Source of the DNA: Erodium maritimum
Taxonomy: Eukaryota; Streptophyta; Magnoliopsida; Geraniales; Geraniaceae
Direction: 5' to 3'
Assembly (NCBI GenBank): GCA_963921825.1
Contig: OY997590.1
Location: 51,539,039 to 51,603,038 of the forward strand
Length of the DNA: 64,000 nucleotides
The notes under the pieces were generated by a model, which had not been told where the DNA came from, did not search any database, and saw only the letters and a program-made list of their open reading frames with translations. This document shows positions 11,477-20,828 of this stretch, piece by piece. Within the stretch, counting starts at the first letter, position 1; every line of letters begins with the position of its first letter. The position numbers and the translations under genes are program-made.

Positions 11477-11791
11477 ATGAATGCTTGCAACACCGAGAAG
11501 GGTAAGAGCACGAACATCAATCTTCTAAATAAGGAAGAGGTGCTGAAGAGGGGAGATGCCATATTCGTAAAATACAACGTTCTTCTTAATGTTGAGAAGG
11601 TTACAATGAAACACAAGAACTTAAAGGTGATGATGCTGGAGGCAAAACTTGATATCGATCTTCTTGTGGTTGAGACAGCCAAAATCGCCGATAACGACAT
11701 GTCAGGTGACTGCATAACTATAGCCAAAGACCTCTTGTGCAGAGTGACAGAAGTTAACAGGGCACTGGATGTTGCTGTTGGTATGTTGTAG
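11477..11791 (+). CDS. Small gene 1 of element B (type II, 104 residues)
   Basis: An uninterrupted frame with its own TATA box. I do not recognise the family. It is Lys/Glu/Leu-rich with a long predicted helix (residues about 20-100). Its C-terminus (RVTEVNRALDVAVGML) resembles that of small genes 5 and 6 (KITEVIIAVNKAMKLVV), and all three carry MKHK- or IKHE-type segments, so I group these three as type II. Unlike genes 5 and 6 it lacks the RKRK-type basic head, having only TEKGKSTN. Function unknown. It is the first gene inside the left end of the giant element, and its position and family membership make it transposon cargo rather than a host gene. Confidence 0.7.
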   Translation: MNACNTEKGKSTNINLLNKEEVLKRGDAIFVKYNVLLNVEKVTMKHKNLKVMMLEAKLDIDLLVVETAKIADNDMSGDCITIAKDLLCRVTEVNRALDVAVGML

Positions 11792-11924
11792 TTGGGTACC
11801 AAAGAGTAAAGATGGCTTTCTTCTACTCCTTTTTTGTATGGTGCTCTTTTGTTCAACCTGTGTTTTGAATGAAAAGATTTCCTAGAAATATCATTTGCTC
11901 TATTTAGCTTTTCTGCAAACAATT

Positions 11925-12075
11925 TGTTCTTCATCCGCAAACTCTTATATCGATATCCGCAAAAGGCTTTCAGTTTGGTTTACTTTTTTGCAAATTGGAA
12001 TGATTATCTACGCAAACTGGAGTTCTTGTATTCGCAAACCAAAACAACTGTATCCACAAACCAAAATTAATCTTA
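11925..12075. repeat. CGCAAAC motif cluster
   Basis: Copies CATCCGCAAACTC, TATCCGCAAAAGG, CTACGCAAACTGG, ATTCGCAAACCAA and ATCCACAAACC between the small gene 1 terminator region and the acidic gene. Confidence 0.75.
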
Positions 12076-12140
12076 AACATGATTGATTTCATATATTGAA
12101 AATATTTACTTTCCAAATTTTTTTTTAAAAACTACAGTAA

Positions 12141-12755
12141 TTAAGCATCATCATCATCCCAGAAATCTTCTTCATCTTCAACAACTCCTTCCTCAGGATC
12201 CTCCACATATGGGTCTATGTTGTCTTCTTCTTCCTCTTCTCTCTCTTGCTCTTCTTCATCATCCTCTGCATGGACATCTTCTTCATCATCATCCAGCCAA
12301 TCTTCATCAACATAACAACTGTCTTCTTCATCATCCTCTGCTGGAGCAGGTCCGGGGGCAGGTGCGGGAGTAGGTGCGGTCGGAGGTTCTTCTTCTTCCT
12401 CATTCTCCTCTTCTTCTTCATCCTCATTCTTCTCCTTTTCTTCCTCATTGTCCTCTTCTTCTTCATCTTCTTTCTCATTGTCCTCTTCATCTTCATATTC
12501 ATCCGGGGGTGATTCATAATCAGGATCCCCCGGTTGAGGAATGTCGTACTCATTAATGAGAGGGTCATCATCAGAGGAGGAGGAGGAGGAGGAGGAGGAA
12601 GAAGGATTCAGCCTGCGCCTCTTTTAACAGACGTCGTCGTCGTCATCATCACTACTGAAGATTTGTGATGGTAGAGACTTGCATTCGTAAGATTGCCATT
12701 TGTCTCCATCACTGTTAGAATACAGAATAGATGGAGACTTGGGAGATGATGACAT
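12141..12755 (-). pseudogene. Acidic Ser/Asp/Glu-rich protein gene with an in-frame TAA
   Basis: Read from the ATG at 12755-12753 the frame is MSSSPKSPSILYSNSD, then SSDDDDDDVC, then TAA at codon 44 (12626-12624). It continues in the same frame as KRRRLNPSSSS..., DDDPLINEYD, a 60-residue stretch dominated by Glu/Asp, PTAPTPAPAPGPAPAEDD, and ends EEDFWDDDDA with a stop at 12141-12143 (205 codons). A KRRR patch next to acidic/Ser runs suggests a nuclear protein. The acidic tail of such proteins often contacts basic partners, here possibly the small basic proteins, but that is inference. The stop is a clean one-codon lesion, and GC-biased repeats in the region generate many meaningless overlapping frames. 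A smaller remnant of a similar protein lies at 37080-37195. Confidence 0.65.
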
Positions 12756-13340
12756 GGCTACCTACTACGATAGGGATGATGAGAAAATAGTTGATTTGTG
12801 TTTAAATATAAAGATACCAAAAGGGTATCCGAAAATTTGGAGAAATGGAACGACGCCATTAATTTGGGAAGCTTTTCGTTTGGCGCGAAGAGATTTTTGT
12901 AATGATGACAGAAGATATTGAAATGAAAGGGCGAAATGAAAGGGCGGTTGTAGTCAGATCAAAAATGAAACGACGGTTGGGTGTATTCACATCAAAAATT
13001 AAAAAACATGATTACCTTACTTTTTACTGCATCCTTGGCACGTGTTATAACCTGTTGAATTTCGGAAATTAATATTCTGAAAATACAAAATTCTAGTTTG
13101 CGGAAATAATGATTCTGTTTTACGTAAAATGGTTTACCAGTTTGCGGAAATCACAATGACGTTTTGCGAATAATGGACATTCCGTTTGCAAAAAATGTTC
13201 TTTCATCACATTACGTGCGTGCTTGGCACGTGTGCCACCGAAAACCCTAAATCAATACCCCTATAAATATACCAATTCTATCACCGATAAAAAATTATTC
13301 ACTCACATCTCTTCTGAATTATTAGATCATATAGACGAAA
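12756..13340. other. Intergenic: first copy of a tandemly duplicated promoter block
   Basis: 12790-13010 and 13920-14095 are homologous: both have ATTTGG(A/G)(G/A)AAATGG(A/G)ACGACGCC, TTTTCGTTTGGCGC and GATGACAGAAGAT. Both are followed by inverted-orientation GTTTGCGGAAAT motifs (13095-13190, 14180-14280), a GGCACGTGT G-box and a TATA box. The open frame at 12700-12921 in this block is not supported as a gene. Confidence 0.7.
13262..13270 (+). promoter_or_regulatory. TATA box of small gene 2
   Basis: CCCCTATAAATATACC lies 79 nt before the ATG at 13341. A GGCACGTGT G-box-like element lies about 50 nt further upstream (around 13214). Confidence 0.7.
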
Positions 13341-13607
13341 ATGGAATCATCATCAAAAAGACTCAAAATCGAAGTTCTTGACAAAGAACATCTTGCATCC
13401 GTGCGTGAGCTTCGTGACCTGAAGATGTCTATCATCAAATCCCATTTGATTTTAGTACAAAACAAGGTGGCCAAACTGATGGCTGAATTGTATGCAGAAG
13501 ACATATCCAACGCGGATGAAGAACACAAGGAGTGCGTGAAGAGCATGAGGAAGACTCTCCAGTTGTATAAGGCTATAATTGGAACCGTTGTAGAAGAGCG
13601 CATCTAA
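13341..13607 (+). CDS. Small gene 2 of element B (type I, 88 residues)
   Basis: Begins MESSSKRLKIEVLDKEH, giving a basic, nuclear-signal-like head. A helical core follows: LRDLKMSIIKSHLILVQNKV, then AELYAEDISNADEEH and MRKTLQLYKAI. No family known to me. It is the upstream member of a tandem pair with small gene 3 (about 60% identical by eye; ATG-to-ATG distance 1075 nt), and the duplication includes the promoter. The shared type I core pattern (LR or IR, then about eight residues, H, then KV or QV and (A/D)E(L/M/I)) also occurs in genes 4, 7 and 8. The frame is intact. A 3' region with TGTTTTGTGTTGGCTTTTG-type sequence is shared by both copies. Confidence 0.72.
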   Translation: MESSSKRLKIEVLDKEHLASVRELRDLKMSIIKSHLILVQNKVAKLMAELYAEDISNADEEHKECVKSMRKTLQLYKAIIGTVVEERI

Positions 13608-14149
13608 GGGATTACATGAACTTTCCCTTCTGTTTTGATGTGTTTTGTGTTGGCTTTTGGTTCTTCTGTATAATGTCGTTATTTTTGTTGTTCTTTCTGA
13701 CTACAGATGAATCAATGAAAAGCTTTTTTTTAAGTAAATATGCACAAAAATTTAGACAACATAATACAATATACTACCTAGATTGCAAAATGAACACAAT
13801 GATTCCGCAAACAAGATACCTTGTATTCACAAACTCGTAAATTCACAAACGCAAACTTCATAATTCGTTATTGTTTAATATTTGAGAAAATATTTCGTGT
13901 GGCTCAAGAGATATTTACCAAAGATAAAAATATCAAATGGGTATCAGAAAATTTGGGGAAATGGGACGACGCCATTAATTTGCGAATCTTTTCGTTTGGC
14001 GCAAAGAGATTTTTGCAATGATGACAGAAGATTTGAAATGAAATCGCGAAATGAAAGGGCGGTTGCGTATATTCACATCAAAAATTAAAATCATGATTAC
14101 CTTACTTTTTACTGCATGCTTGACACGTCTTCTACCCTGTTAAATTTTG

Positions 14150-14290
14150 GAAATTAGTATTCTGAAAATACAAAATTCTAGTTTGCGGAAATAATCCTTC
14201 TGTTTTACGGAAAATGGTTTACCAGTTTACGGAAATTACAATGACGTTTTGCGTATAATGGACATTCTGTTTGCAGAAATGTGCTTTCAT
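14150..14290. repeat. GTTTGCGGAAAT motif cluster (inverted orientation)
   Basis: GTTTGCGGAAAT, GTTTTACGGAAAAT, GTTTACGGAAAT and GTTTTGCGTATAAT upstream of small gene 3. The matching cluster upstream of gene 2 is at 13085-13190. Confidence 0.75.
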
Positions 14291-14345
14291 CACATTACGT
14301 GCGTGTTTGGCACGTGTCCCACCAAATACTCTAAATCAATACCCC

Positions 14346-14354
14346 TATAAATAT
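14346..14354 (+). promoter_or_regulatory. TATA box of small gene 3
   Basis: CCCCTATAAATATACCCC lies 70 nt before the ATG at 14416, again preceded by GGCACGTGTCCC (around 14310). Confidence 0.7.
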
Positions 14355-14415
14355 ACCCCTTCTATCACCAATGAAAAATTATTCACACTCAAATTATCAG
14401 ATCATATACACGAAA

Positions 14416-14682
14416 ATGGCATCATCATCAAAAAAAATCAAAATGGAAGTTCTAGCCAAAGAACATCATGTGTCCGTACGTGAGCTTCGACATCTGAAGA
14501 TGTTCATCATCAAGTCACATTTGATGATAGCACATGACAGGGTCATCAACCTGATGGATGAAATGGAAGAAGAAGACATATCCAACGCGGATGAAGAACA
14601 CATGGATTGTAGGGAAAGCATGGCGAACAAACTCTTGAAGTATAGGGCTGCACTTAGAATCATTGTGAAAGAGAGCTCCTAA
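14416..14682 (+). CDS. Small gene 3 of element B (type I, 88 residues)
   Basis: Starts MASSSKKIKMEVLAKEHH. I chose this ATG because it aligns with that of small gene 2; an in-frame ATG at 14371 lies within the region corresponding to that gene's leader. The core is LRHLKMFIIKSHLMIAHDRV, followed by DEMEEEDISNADEEH, like gene 2. Basic head, acidic middle, helical tail; function unknown. Second member of the first tandem pair. The frame is intact despite divergence from gene 2, which suggests selection or recent origin. Confidence 0.72.
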   Translation: MASSSKKIKMEVLAKEHHVSVRELRHLKMFIIKSHLMIAHDRVINLMDEMEEEDISNADEEHMDCRESMANKLLKYRAALRIIVKESS

Positions 14683-14849
14683 GGGATTGCTTGTACTTTC
14701 TCTTCTGTTTTCATGTCTTTTGTGTTGGCTTTTGCTTCTTCTGTTTGATGTCGTATTTTTTGTTGTTCTTTCAGACTCCAGATGAATCAATGAAAAGCTT
14801 TTTGTTTATCTAAATATGCATTAAAATTGACACAATATATTACAATATA

Positions 14850-15095
14850 CTACTTAGTTTGCAAAATGTATACAATATTCCGCAAACAAGATACCTTTTT
14901 TTTCTCAAACTCGTAAAGCCACAAACACAAATATCAAATTTCGTTCTTCTTAAATATTTGATAAAATATTTCATGTGGCTCGAGATAAATTCCTAGTATT
15001 CAAAATGTACATTATAGTTCCGCAAACAAGATGCCTTGTATTCTCAAACTCGTAAATTCCCAAACGCAAACTTCATAATTCGTTGTTGTTTAATA
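14850..15095. repeat. CGCAAAC/TCTCAAAC motif cluster
   Basis: Copies such as TTCCGCAAACAAGAT (twice), TTCTCAAACTCGTAAA (twice) and CCCAAACGCAAAC. Part of the block duplicates the 13800-13910 sequence downstream of small gene 2. Confidence 0.7.
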
Positions 15096-15378
15096 TTTGT
15101 GAAAATATTTCGTGTGGCTCGAGAGAGATTTACCAAAGATACTAATCAGACAATGGTGAGATTTGGAAGTGACGCGTGTCAAGACACGATTGTATACTGC
15201 TAAGAGCCTGCGATTTTTATTTTGAGGATAATTTTATAATTGTTTGAGAATTTAATACATATGAAATACAAATCGTCAATATTGGATAAAACACTTGATA
15301 TTCTGACCTTGAAAAGTAACTACCCACTAACCCCATTACTTTGTTGAAGATTACAATAATACCCCCTAGGACCATTGC

Positions 15379-15386
15379 TATAAATA
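15379..15386 (+). promoter_or_regulatory. TATA box of small gene 4
   Basis: GCTATAAATACCAC lies 79 nt before the ATG at 15458. Confidence 0.7.
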
Positions 15387-15457
15387 CCACTACTGAGTAA
15401 CTACTTTCACACATCTTTTACTCTTCAACTCACTTCAACTCAAAAAAAGCAACAAAA

Positions 15458-15718
15458 ATGGATCTTGAATGGTCTCGCATGGAAGCAGAGGCTGAAGCCA
15501 GGCGTTTGGCTTCCATTCACCATTTATGGAAGCTCAAATACACAAAAATCCAATACAATATGATGATGATTGATGCACAGGTGGTGAAGCTCCTGGCTGA
15601 AATAGAAACGGACGAAAACCTTACCTGGAACACAGAAGAAAGAGCTTCGAAAGAACGCATGCTTGAGAAACTGAGGGAGTATCAAGAATTCCTCGGGAAA
15701 ATAACTGTAGATCCCTAA
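15458..15718 (+). CDS. Small gene 4 of element B (type I, 86 residues)
   Basis: Single intact exon. The head MDLEWSRMEAEAEARRLAS is less basic than in its relatives. The core LWKLKYTKIQYNMMMIDAQV, then KLLAEI, TEERASKERMLEKLREYQEF, keeps the type I helical pattern and is probably a coiled coil. No known family. It is the last small gene before the nested Gypsy insertion, which begins 170 nt after its stop and may have removed or displaced its 3' region. Confidence 0.7.
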   Translation: MDLEWSRMEAEAEARRLASIHHLWKLKYTKIQYNMMMIDAQVVKLLAEIETDENLTWNTEERASKERMLEKLREYQEFLGKITVDP

Positions 15719-15888
15719 GCCACATCCAGAAGAAGATTGGTGGTATCTAGTTTTTCATGCATGTCTTCTTTTATGTTTTTGTTTGGTGTTTCACACACCC
15801 CATCTTTTCGTAATGAATCTATAAATATTCTCAAACTAGATGCTGTATTTTCTCAAACCATGCTTTCTGTATTCTCAACATGACTGAC

Positions 15889-17989
15889 TGTAAAGTCCTG
15901 AAAATTTAAATTGCCTTTTACGGGTTTTAATTGACGGGATCGGGAAGCGGTTCGAAAAGTCTGAAAAAAAAAAAAAAAAAACTTTTGGGTCGGACCGGGT
16001 CGGACCGGACCCGGCCCAAGCTGCAGACCCGGCCAGGCAGGACCCGGCTCCCACCTGAGCAGGCCAACAAGCGTTTTGAGCCGTGCGGCCCAAATCCCAG
16101 CCGAGGCCCAACTCGGGTTAGCCCAGGGTATTTAAACCCCACCCCTCCTCCTCAAACCCTAATCCCTCTCACTCTCTTCTCCTTCAGCCGCCCATCTCCT
16201 CTCCCGACCTCACCCTCGCCGGAACCACGTCCGGCCAGCTCCTCTCGCCGTCCAGCCACCACGCCGCCGCCACCACTCCCTCTCCCGTCTCTGGCTCCGG
16301 CGACCCTCACCTCCCACGTCCGACCCTCCTCCCTCTCTGGTTCCTCTCGACCTCGCCGGCCACGGCGTGTCCCGCCGCCACCTCCCTCCTCCACGCCTTC
16401 TTCTTCGTTCACCTCCCTCACCAGTCCGGCCATCGATTCCGGCCGTCCCGAGCCCGAGCTCGGCCATCGATTCCGGCCGTCCCGAGCCCGAGCTCGGCCA
16501 TCGATTCCGGCCGTCCCGGGCCCGAGCTCGGCCGTCTCCGACCTCCCCTTCGCCTCCGTCTTCTCCTTCGTCCGATTCACGGCCACGCCACCGTCAAGCC
16601 GCCGCCCCCGTCTCCTTTCCCCGCTCCGTTCTGCCACCACCGAGCCCGAACAGCCACCTCCGCCCTCACTCAGTGTCTCCGGCCGTGTTCAACGCCGAAC
16701 CCCTCTCGGCCTCTTTCCCCCGTCGGCGCCGGGATTGTCTACCCTAGACAATCTCGCCGAATCTGGTGAGACCCGTCCGGATCTGAGGCGGAGTGCCCCG
16801 CCGAGCCCACGACCACCACCACCGCCTCTCCCTCCGCCGTGCTCCACCACCTCGCCTTCCACGGTGAGATTCTCACCACGAGGTTTGGTCGCCGGCGGCG
16901 TCTCCGTCGGTGGCCGGCCGGTTTCCAAACCGAGCCCCTCGTTTAAGGTTTCCCGTGTTGTTAAATTCGAGTCGATGTGGATCTGATTGGGGGAAGTTAT
17001 GTCGGTTAAACCTGCTAAAGAATCGTTTAAGTTTTAGAACTGATTTTGAATCGAAAAGGGAAATTGTTGAATCAAAATCAGATTATAATAAAAGACGGTT
17101 TTGGATCTGCTTTGGATGGAATCGGAATCAAGGTTTTGGAAAGAAAAGGTTGTAAACGAAAATCGATTTAAGAAAAAGGGGATTTAAAATAAAAAGGACT
17201 TAAAATCAAGTCGGTTTTAAATCGAGGAATTTTGTGAATCTAAGCTGTAAACGGGATTTAGGGACGGTTGTTCAAAAACCGAACCAAATTCATCTTGGGC
17301 TCAAAGATCGGAACAGAATCAGATTTGAAATAAAAAAGGAATTCGTTTTAAAATAAAAACCGTTCTATTTTGAATAAAGGGTTATTAATCGGATGTAGGA
17401 ACGACTCTGGAACTCTGGGTAAAATGAACTGCTATTTAGATTAACCTGGGAACCGCCTCTAATTTATGGCTTTCGTGTTATCCTTAGCGTCTGACTTCGA
17501 TCGAAGTGAAGCCCGGAGGTAGCGAGCCAGAACGTCAGCAGCTAGGAAGCGTAGCGGTTGCTCTTCAGTTGAGGTACGGAAAAGTAGCCGGATCTCGGCC
17601 CAGACTAGGGAAAGTTAACAGTAGAAATTGCATGTGACACCGGGGTGTCGTGGGTTGAGTAGGTTTATTTAATTATTAGAAAAGCATGATACGAGATTGT
17701 AGCGTTTATGAGAAAGGCATGTGACACTTAGTAGTGTCGTAGGATCAGAGAACTTAGCGATAATCGAATTACTGGAGGCATATGACCATGCCCGGAGGTT
17801 GATTGTTTATTTTGGTGTCTTGGGCGGCCTTGAGAGCCCGTGTTTTATTATCGAGTTTTGGGTGGCCTTGAGAGCCCGTATTATTATTGTCGAGTCTTGG
17901 GTGGCCATGAGAGCCCGTGTTATTATACGTGTTTTCTTATTCTAAACGTTCGCGTCCCGAGTTCGGTTTACTGAAATCGGGGCGTGACA
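15889..17989 (+). repeat. 5' LTR of the nested Gypsy element
   Basis: Starts TGTAAAGTCCTG and ends GGGGCGTGACA (2101 bp). It has a TATTTAAA box (around 16128) followed by a CT-rich start region, and a GC-rich part that contains a 33-bp unit (GATTCCGGCCGTCCCGAGCC...) repeated about three times (16432-16530). Further on are repeats of GGGTGGCCTTGAGAGCCCGT (17820-17920). A long frame over the GC-rich part is probably not a gene. Confidence 0.95.
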
Positions 17990-17992
17990 GCT

Positions 17993-18005
17993 TGGTATCA
18001 GAGCT
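17993..18005 (+). other. Primer-binding site of the nested Gypsy element
   Basis: TGGTATCAGAGCT, complementary to the 3' end of initiator tRNA-Met, lying three bases after the LTR. Confidence 0.93.
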
Positions 18006-19354
18006 CGAGGTTTCACACCTCGGACTGTCCGTCAATTAGGTGGGGAGAGTCAAGTCAGTAAAGTCCCGTCGTGCGTTGGGTACGTAGGTCGGGAACCGTG
18101 TGTAAACCCTTAATGTCTTGAGTCTTGTTTTGTCTGTGTGTGTGTACAGTACGGGGCTACTGGCATACTGTTTGTGTGTGCTGCGTGAAACGTTTTTAAG
18201 TTGTCGCGGGTCGACTCAGGAGCGCTCCTGTAGTCGAACGTGACGGTGCTGATGTCAAGTCGGTACAACGTAGTTCGGGGACGCCTGGACCGGGTTGTAA
18301 CCACCTGATGTCAAGAAATGAGGTTTTAATGAAGTAGAGAAAGCTTTAAAAATTTGATTGTTTTGATGTTGTTTGACGTCGTGGGCGTTCGCGTTTGATT
18401 TTGATTGGCCCTGAGGCCGTATTTGATTTTGGTTGGCCCGGTGGGCGAGTGTTGTTGTGTTGTCTTTTGGCCGTGTCGGCTCGTGTTTTGGTTGAGGTTG
18501 AATGCCCTTCTTGGTCTGTAAATCGTGGTGCGTGTGTTTGCTGATTTGGTAGTCAAGCGTGTGTGTCGTTTAAGGCAAATTTTGGGGTTAAAACGGGTTA
18601 AGGTCCGAGTTAGAACCGAGTTTGGAAAACAGGTCTGCGCGAGTGTCACGGATCCTGTCACGGATCCGTGACGGACCAGAGAGTTCTGGCAAATTTTAGA
18701 TCTTCTTCACGACTCCGTGACCCCAACCGTGACGGGGTCTGTCACGAGTCAGTGATCCCTGTCCTTCTCACCGTCTTGTTTGTGCAAGTTGAGTGTTGGC
18801 TTTGCGTGGCGACGTTCACGGTTGTGTTGGGGTATTGAGGTTGTAAGCAATAGTAGTCGCTGATTTGAGAACATAATCCCCATGTCGATGATTCCCTTAC
18901 GTAAAAGAGTGTTTGAGGTGTTGACGACTTGAGTAGTGTGACGTGTTGGCAGTAGGTTTAGGATGGTGTTTGCCCTGACTAGAGTGGTAAGTCCTTGGTG
19001 CGTTACTAGTATGCCATAATCGAACGGGTGTCCGTGGAGGTGGGCATAACGCGCATCTCCTTTACTACTTTTCCCGCAAGGGACGAGTAGCGAACACTGG
19101 TTTGGTTGCGGAAAGTTATAAGTAAGTGCATAAAGGACCGGATGAGGGCTTAGTGTACGTGTGTGTGGTTAAATTTGAGATCTTTCCGCCTTCGTGTTAT
19201 GATCAAAGTATGTTTAGCGTGAACGGTGTGGCGTTTAATAACAAGTACGTTGGGGTAGACGCAGACCGTGTGAACGTTAGTGTGTTCGAGCTGTTGTCCT
19301 TATTTGAGTTCGCAAACTGAACATTTGCGTGTATCCGTGCAGAGGATACCGATT
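18006..19354 (+). other. Untranslated leader of the nested Gypsy element
   Basis: About 1.35 kb between primer-binding site and Gag, with no supported gene. Short GTGTGT-rich and CACGGATCC/GTGACGG-type repeats occur (18640-18770). Confidence 0.75.
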
Positions 19355-20782
19355 ATGGCTCGCGGAAGGCGCGGACGAGCGTCAGGAACACGGGGTCAGG
19401 CTCCCACGCGAGGCCGACGGGGGCGGTCAGCAGGGGCACTAGGGAGGGTGCCAACCGTCGAGCCCGCCGACTACGCGGAGGCACAGGGCACTCCCGTCGG
19501 AGAAGACGGGAGAAGTGATGCGGGGCCATCTGCAGGCACCCCCAGTGTTCCGCCAGTCACAGACCCTCCAGTGATGACTGCCCTGGATGAGCTTACCAGG
19601 ACCGTTCAGAGTTTGGTGGCGGTCATCGCCAGCCGAGAGTCGGCTTCGCCAGCACCAGAGGCAGCCGCAGTCCCGGTGAGGGCCGCTCAGACAGAGGATC
19701 TTACCTCCCGAGCGCTACTCGATTTCCTGAAGCTCGGGATACCTGTTTTTGTCGGGGAGCCAAATCCCGACCTAGCCGAGCGATGGATAGAGCAGGTCAC
19801 ACGAGACCTGGACACTTTGGGTGTCGAGGATGGCCGTCGGAGAGTGTCCTTCGCGGTCCATCAGCTGAGAGACAGCGCCTACCACTGGTGGGGGCGGGTG
19901 AAGGACACAGTCGGATACGACTACAGCGTATTCCAGGAGGTATTCATGGCACAGTACTTTCCCGAGTCGGCTCGGCTGGAGCGACATCGGCAATTCTTAG
20001 ACCTGGAGCAGGGAGAGATGACAGTGGCACAGTACGAGGCCAGGTTCACAGCCTTGACCAGATTCGCGCCAGAGATGGTGATGACCGAGAAGAACCGTTG
20101 CTTGCGGTTCCAGGGAGGACTGAGTCTGGGAATTCGGAACCAGATTCTCGCCTTGAGACTGAGGAAGTACACAGATCTCGTGGACACCGCAGCGACGGTG
20201 GAGCAGGGTATCCGGGATGCGGACAGGACCCGTGAGGTCCGACAGCGGCCGACCAGCTTTGCAGGGCCGTCCGCGTCACAAGACCCTCGAAGACAGAGGA
20301 CCACGGGATCCTTCCGACCACAGGCTCATCAGGATGAACCGAGACAGCAGGGATCGATGGCGTCAGTGGGGCCAGTCGCTTCGAGGAGACAGCTGGGATG
20401 CTTTAACTGCGGGCAGCCAGACCACATGCAGCGGGAGTGTCCGATGAACACAGAGCCAAGGGCCGACGAGACCAGGTGTCACCGGTGCGGCCACGTTGGG
20501 CACACTATCGGCCAGTGCTATGAGCCGTTGGGGGCAACGACAATGCGACAATCACAGCAGTCGCGCCCTCGTCAGAGCCAACGGTCGAGGTTTTCGCAGC
20601 CGTCGACGAGCGGGCCATCTCCGAGACAGCAGCGGAGCTATGGTTATCCAGCAATTAGTGCGCCGAACCAGAGGCAGCAGGCGCCAGCGAGGAGAATGTA
20701 CGCGGTTGCCGATTCCCGGACCCCGGGATCCTCTACCTACCGCGAGACCTATGAGGGTACGTGTTTATTGTGCCTTTTATGA
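19355..20782 (+). CDS. Gypsy Gag with two CCHC zinc knuckles
   Basis: 475 residues from MARGRRGRASG. The order is an Arg/Gly-rich head, a Pro-rich linker, a retrotransposon-gag domain (RWIEQVTRDLDTLGVED, YHWWGRVKD, FMAQYFPESARLERHRQFLD, MTVAQYEARFTALTRFAP), then CFNCGQPDHMQRECP and CHRCGHVGHTIGQCY, both C-x2-C-x4-H-x4-C. The end (MYAVADSRTPGSSTYRETYEGT) is where protease would start in a full Gypsy polyprotein, but the frame then stops after CLLCLL and 3' sequence begins. The deletion junction is therefore just after residue 468. Gag would form particles and package RNA. The frame is completely open, so it may still make protein. Confidence 0.93.
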   Translation: MARGRRGRASGTRGQAPTRGRRGRSAGALGRVPTVEPADYAEAQGTPVGEDGRSDAGPSAGTPSVPPVTDPPVMTALDELTRTVQSLVAVIASRESASPAPEAAAVPVRAAQTEDLTSRALLDFLKLGIPVFVGEPNPDLAERWIEQVTRDLDTLGVEDGRRRVSFAVHQLRDSAYHWWGRVKDTVGYDYSVFQEVFMAQYFPESARLERHRQFLDLEQGEMTVAQYEARFTALTRFAPEMVMTEKNRCLRFQGGLSLGIRNQILALRLRKYTDLVDTAATVEQGIRDADRTREVRQRPTSFAGPSASQDPRRQRTTGSFRPQAHQDEPRQQGSMASVGPVASRRQLGCFNCGQPDHMQRECPMNTEPRADETRCHRCGHVGHTIGQCYEPLGATTMRQSQQSRPRQSQRSRFSQPSTSGPSPRQQRSYGYPAISAPNQRQQAPARRMYAVADSRTPGSSTYRETYEGTCLLCLL

Positions 20783-20809
20783 GTTTGTTCTAAATTTCGC
20801 GGACGAAAT

Positions 20810-20828
20810 TCCTTTAAGGGGGGTAGAC
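20810..20828 (+). other. Polypurine tract of the nested Gypsy element
   Basis: TTTAAGGGGGGTAGAC directly before the 3' LTR; it primes plus-strand DNA synthesis. The related elements on the right of the window have the same arrangement. Confidence 0.88.

Noticed and set aside
12246..12571. Phe/Ile-rich plus-strand and Met/Lys-rich minus-strand frames
   Set aside because: Out-of-frame readings of the GAA/TTC-rich part of the acidic gene; only the frame from the ATG at 12755 gives a coherent protein.
15931..16986. 351-codon Pro/Ser/Arg-rich frame in the Gypsy LTR, and its twin at 20923-21924
   Set aside because: Lies in GC-rich LTR sequence, has equally long frames on other strands and no domain; listed only as a curiosity.
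19355..20782. Plant pararetrovirus origin of the Gag frame
   Set aside because: It sits between true LTRs with TSD, primer-binding site and polypurine tract; no movement protein is present.
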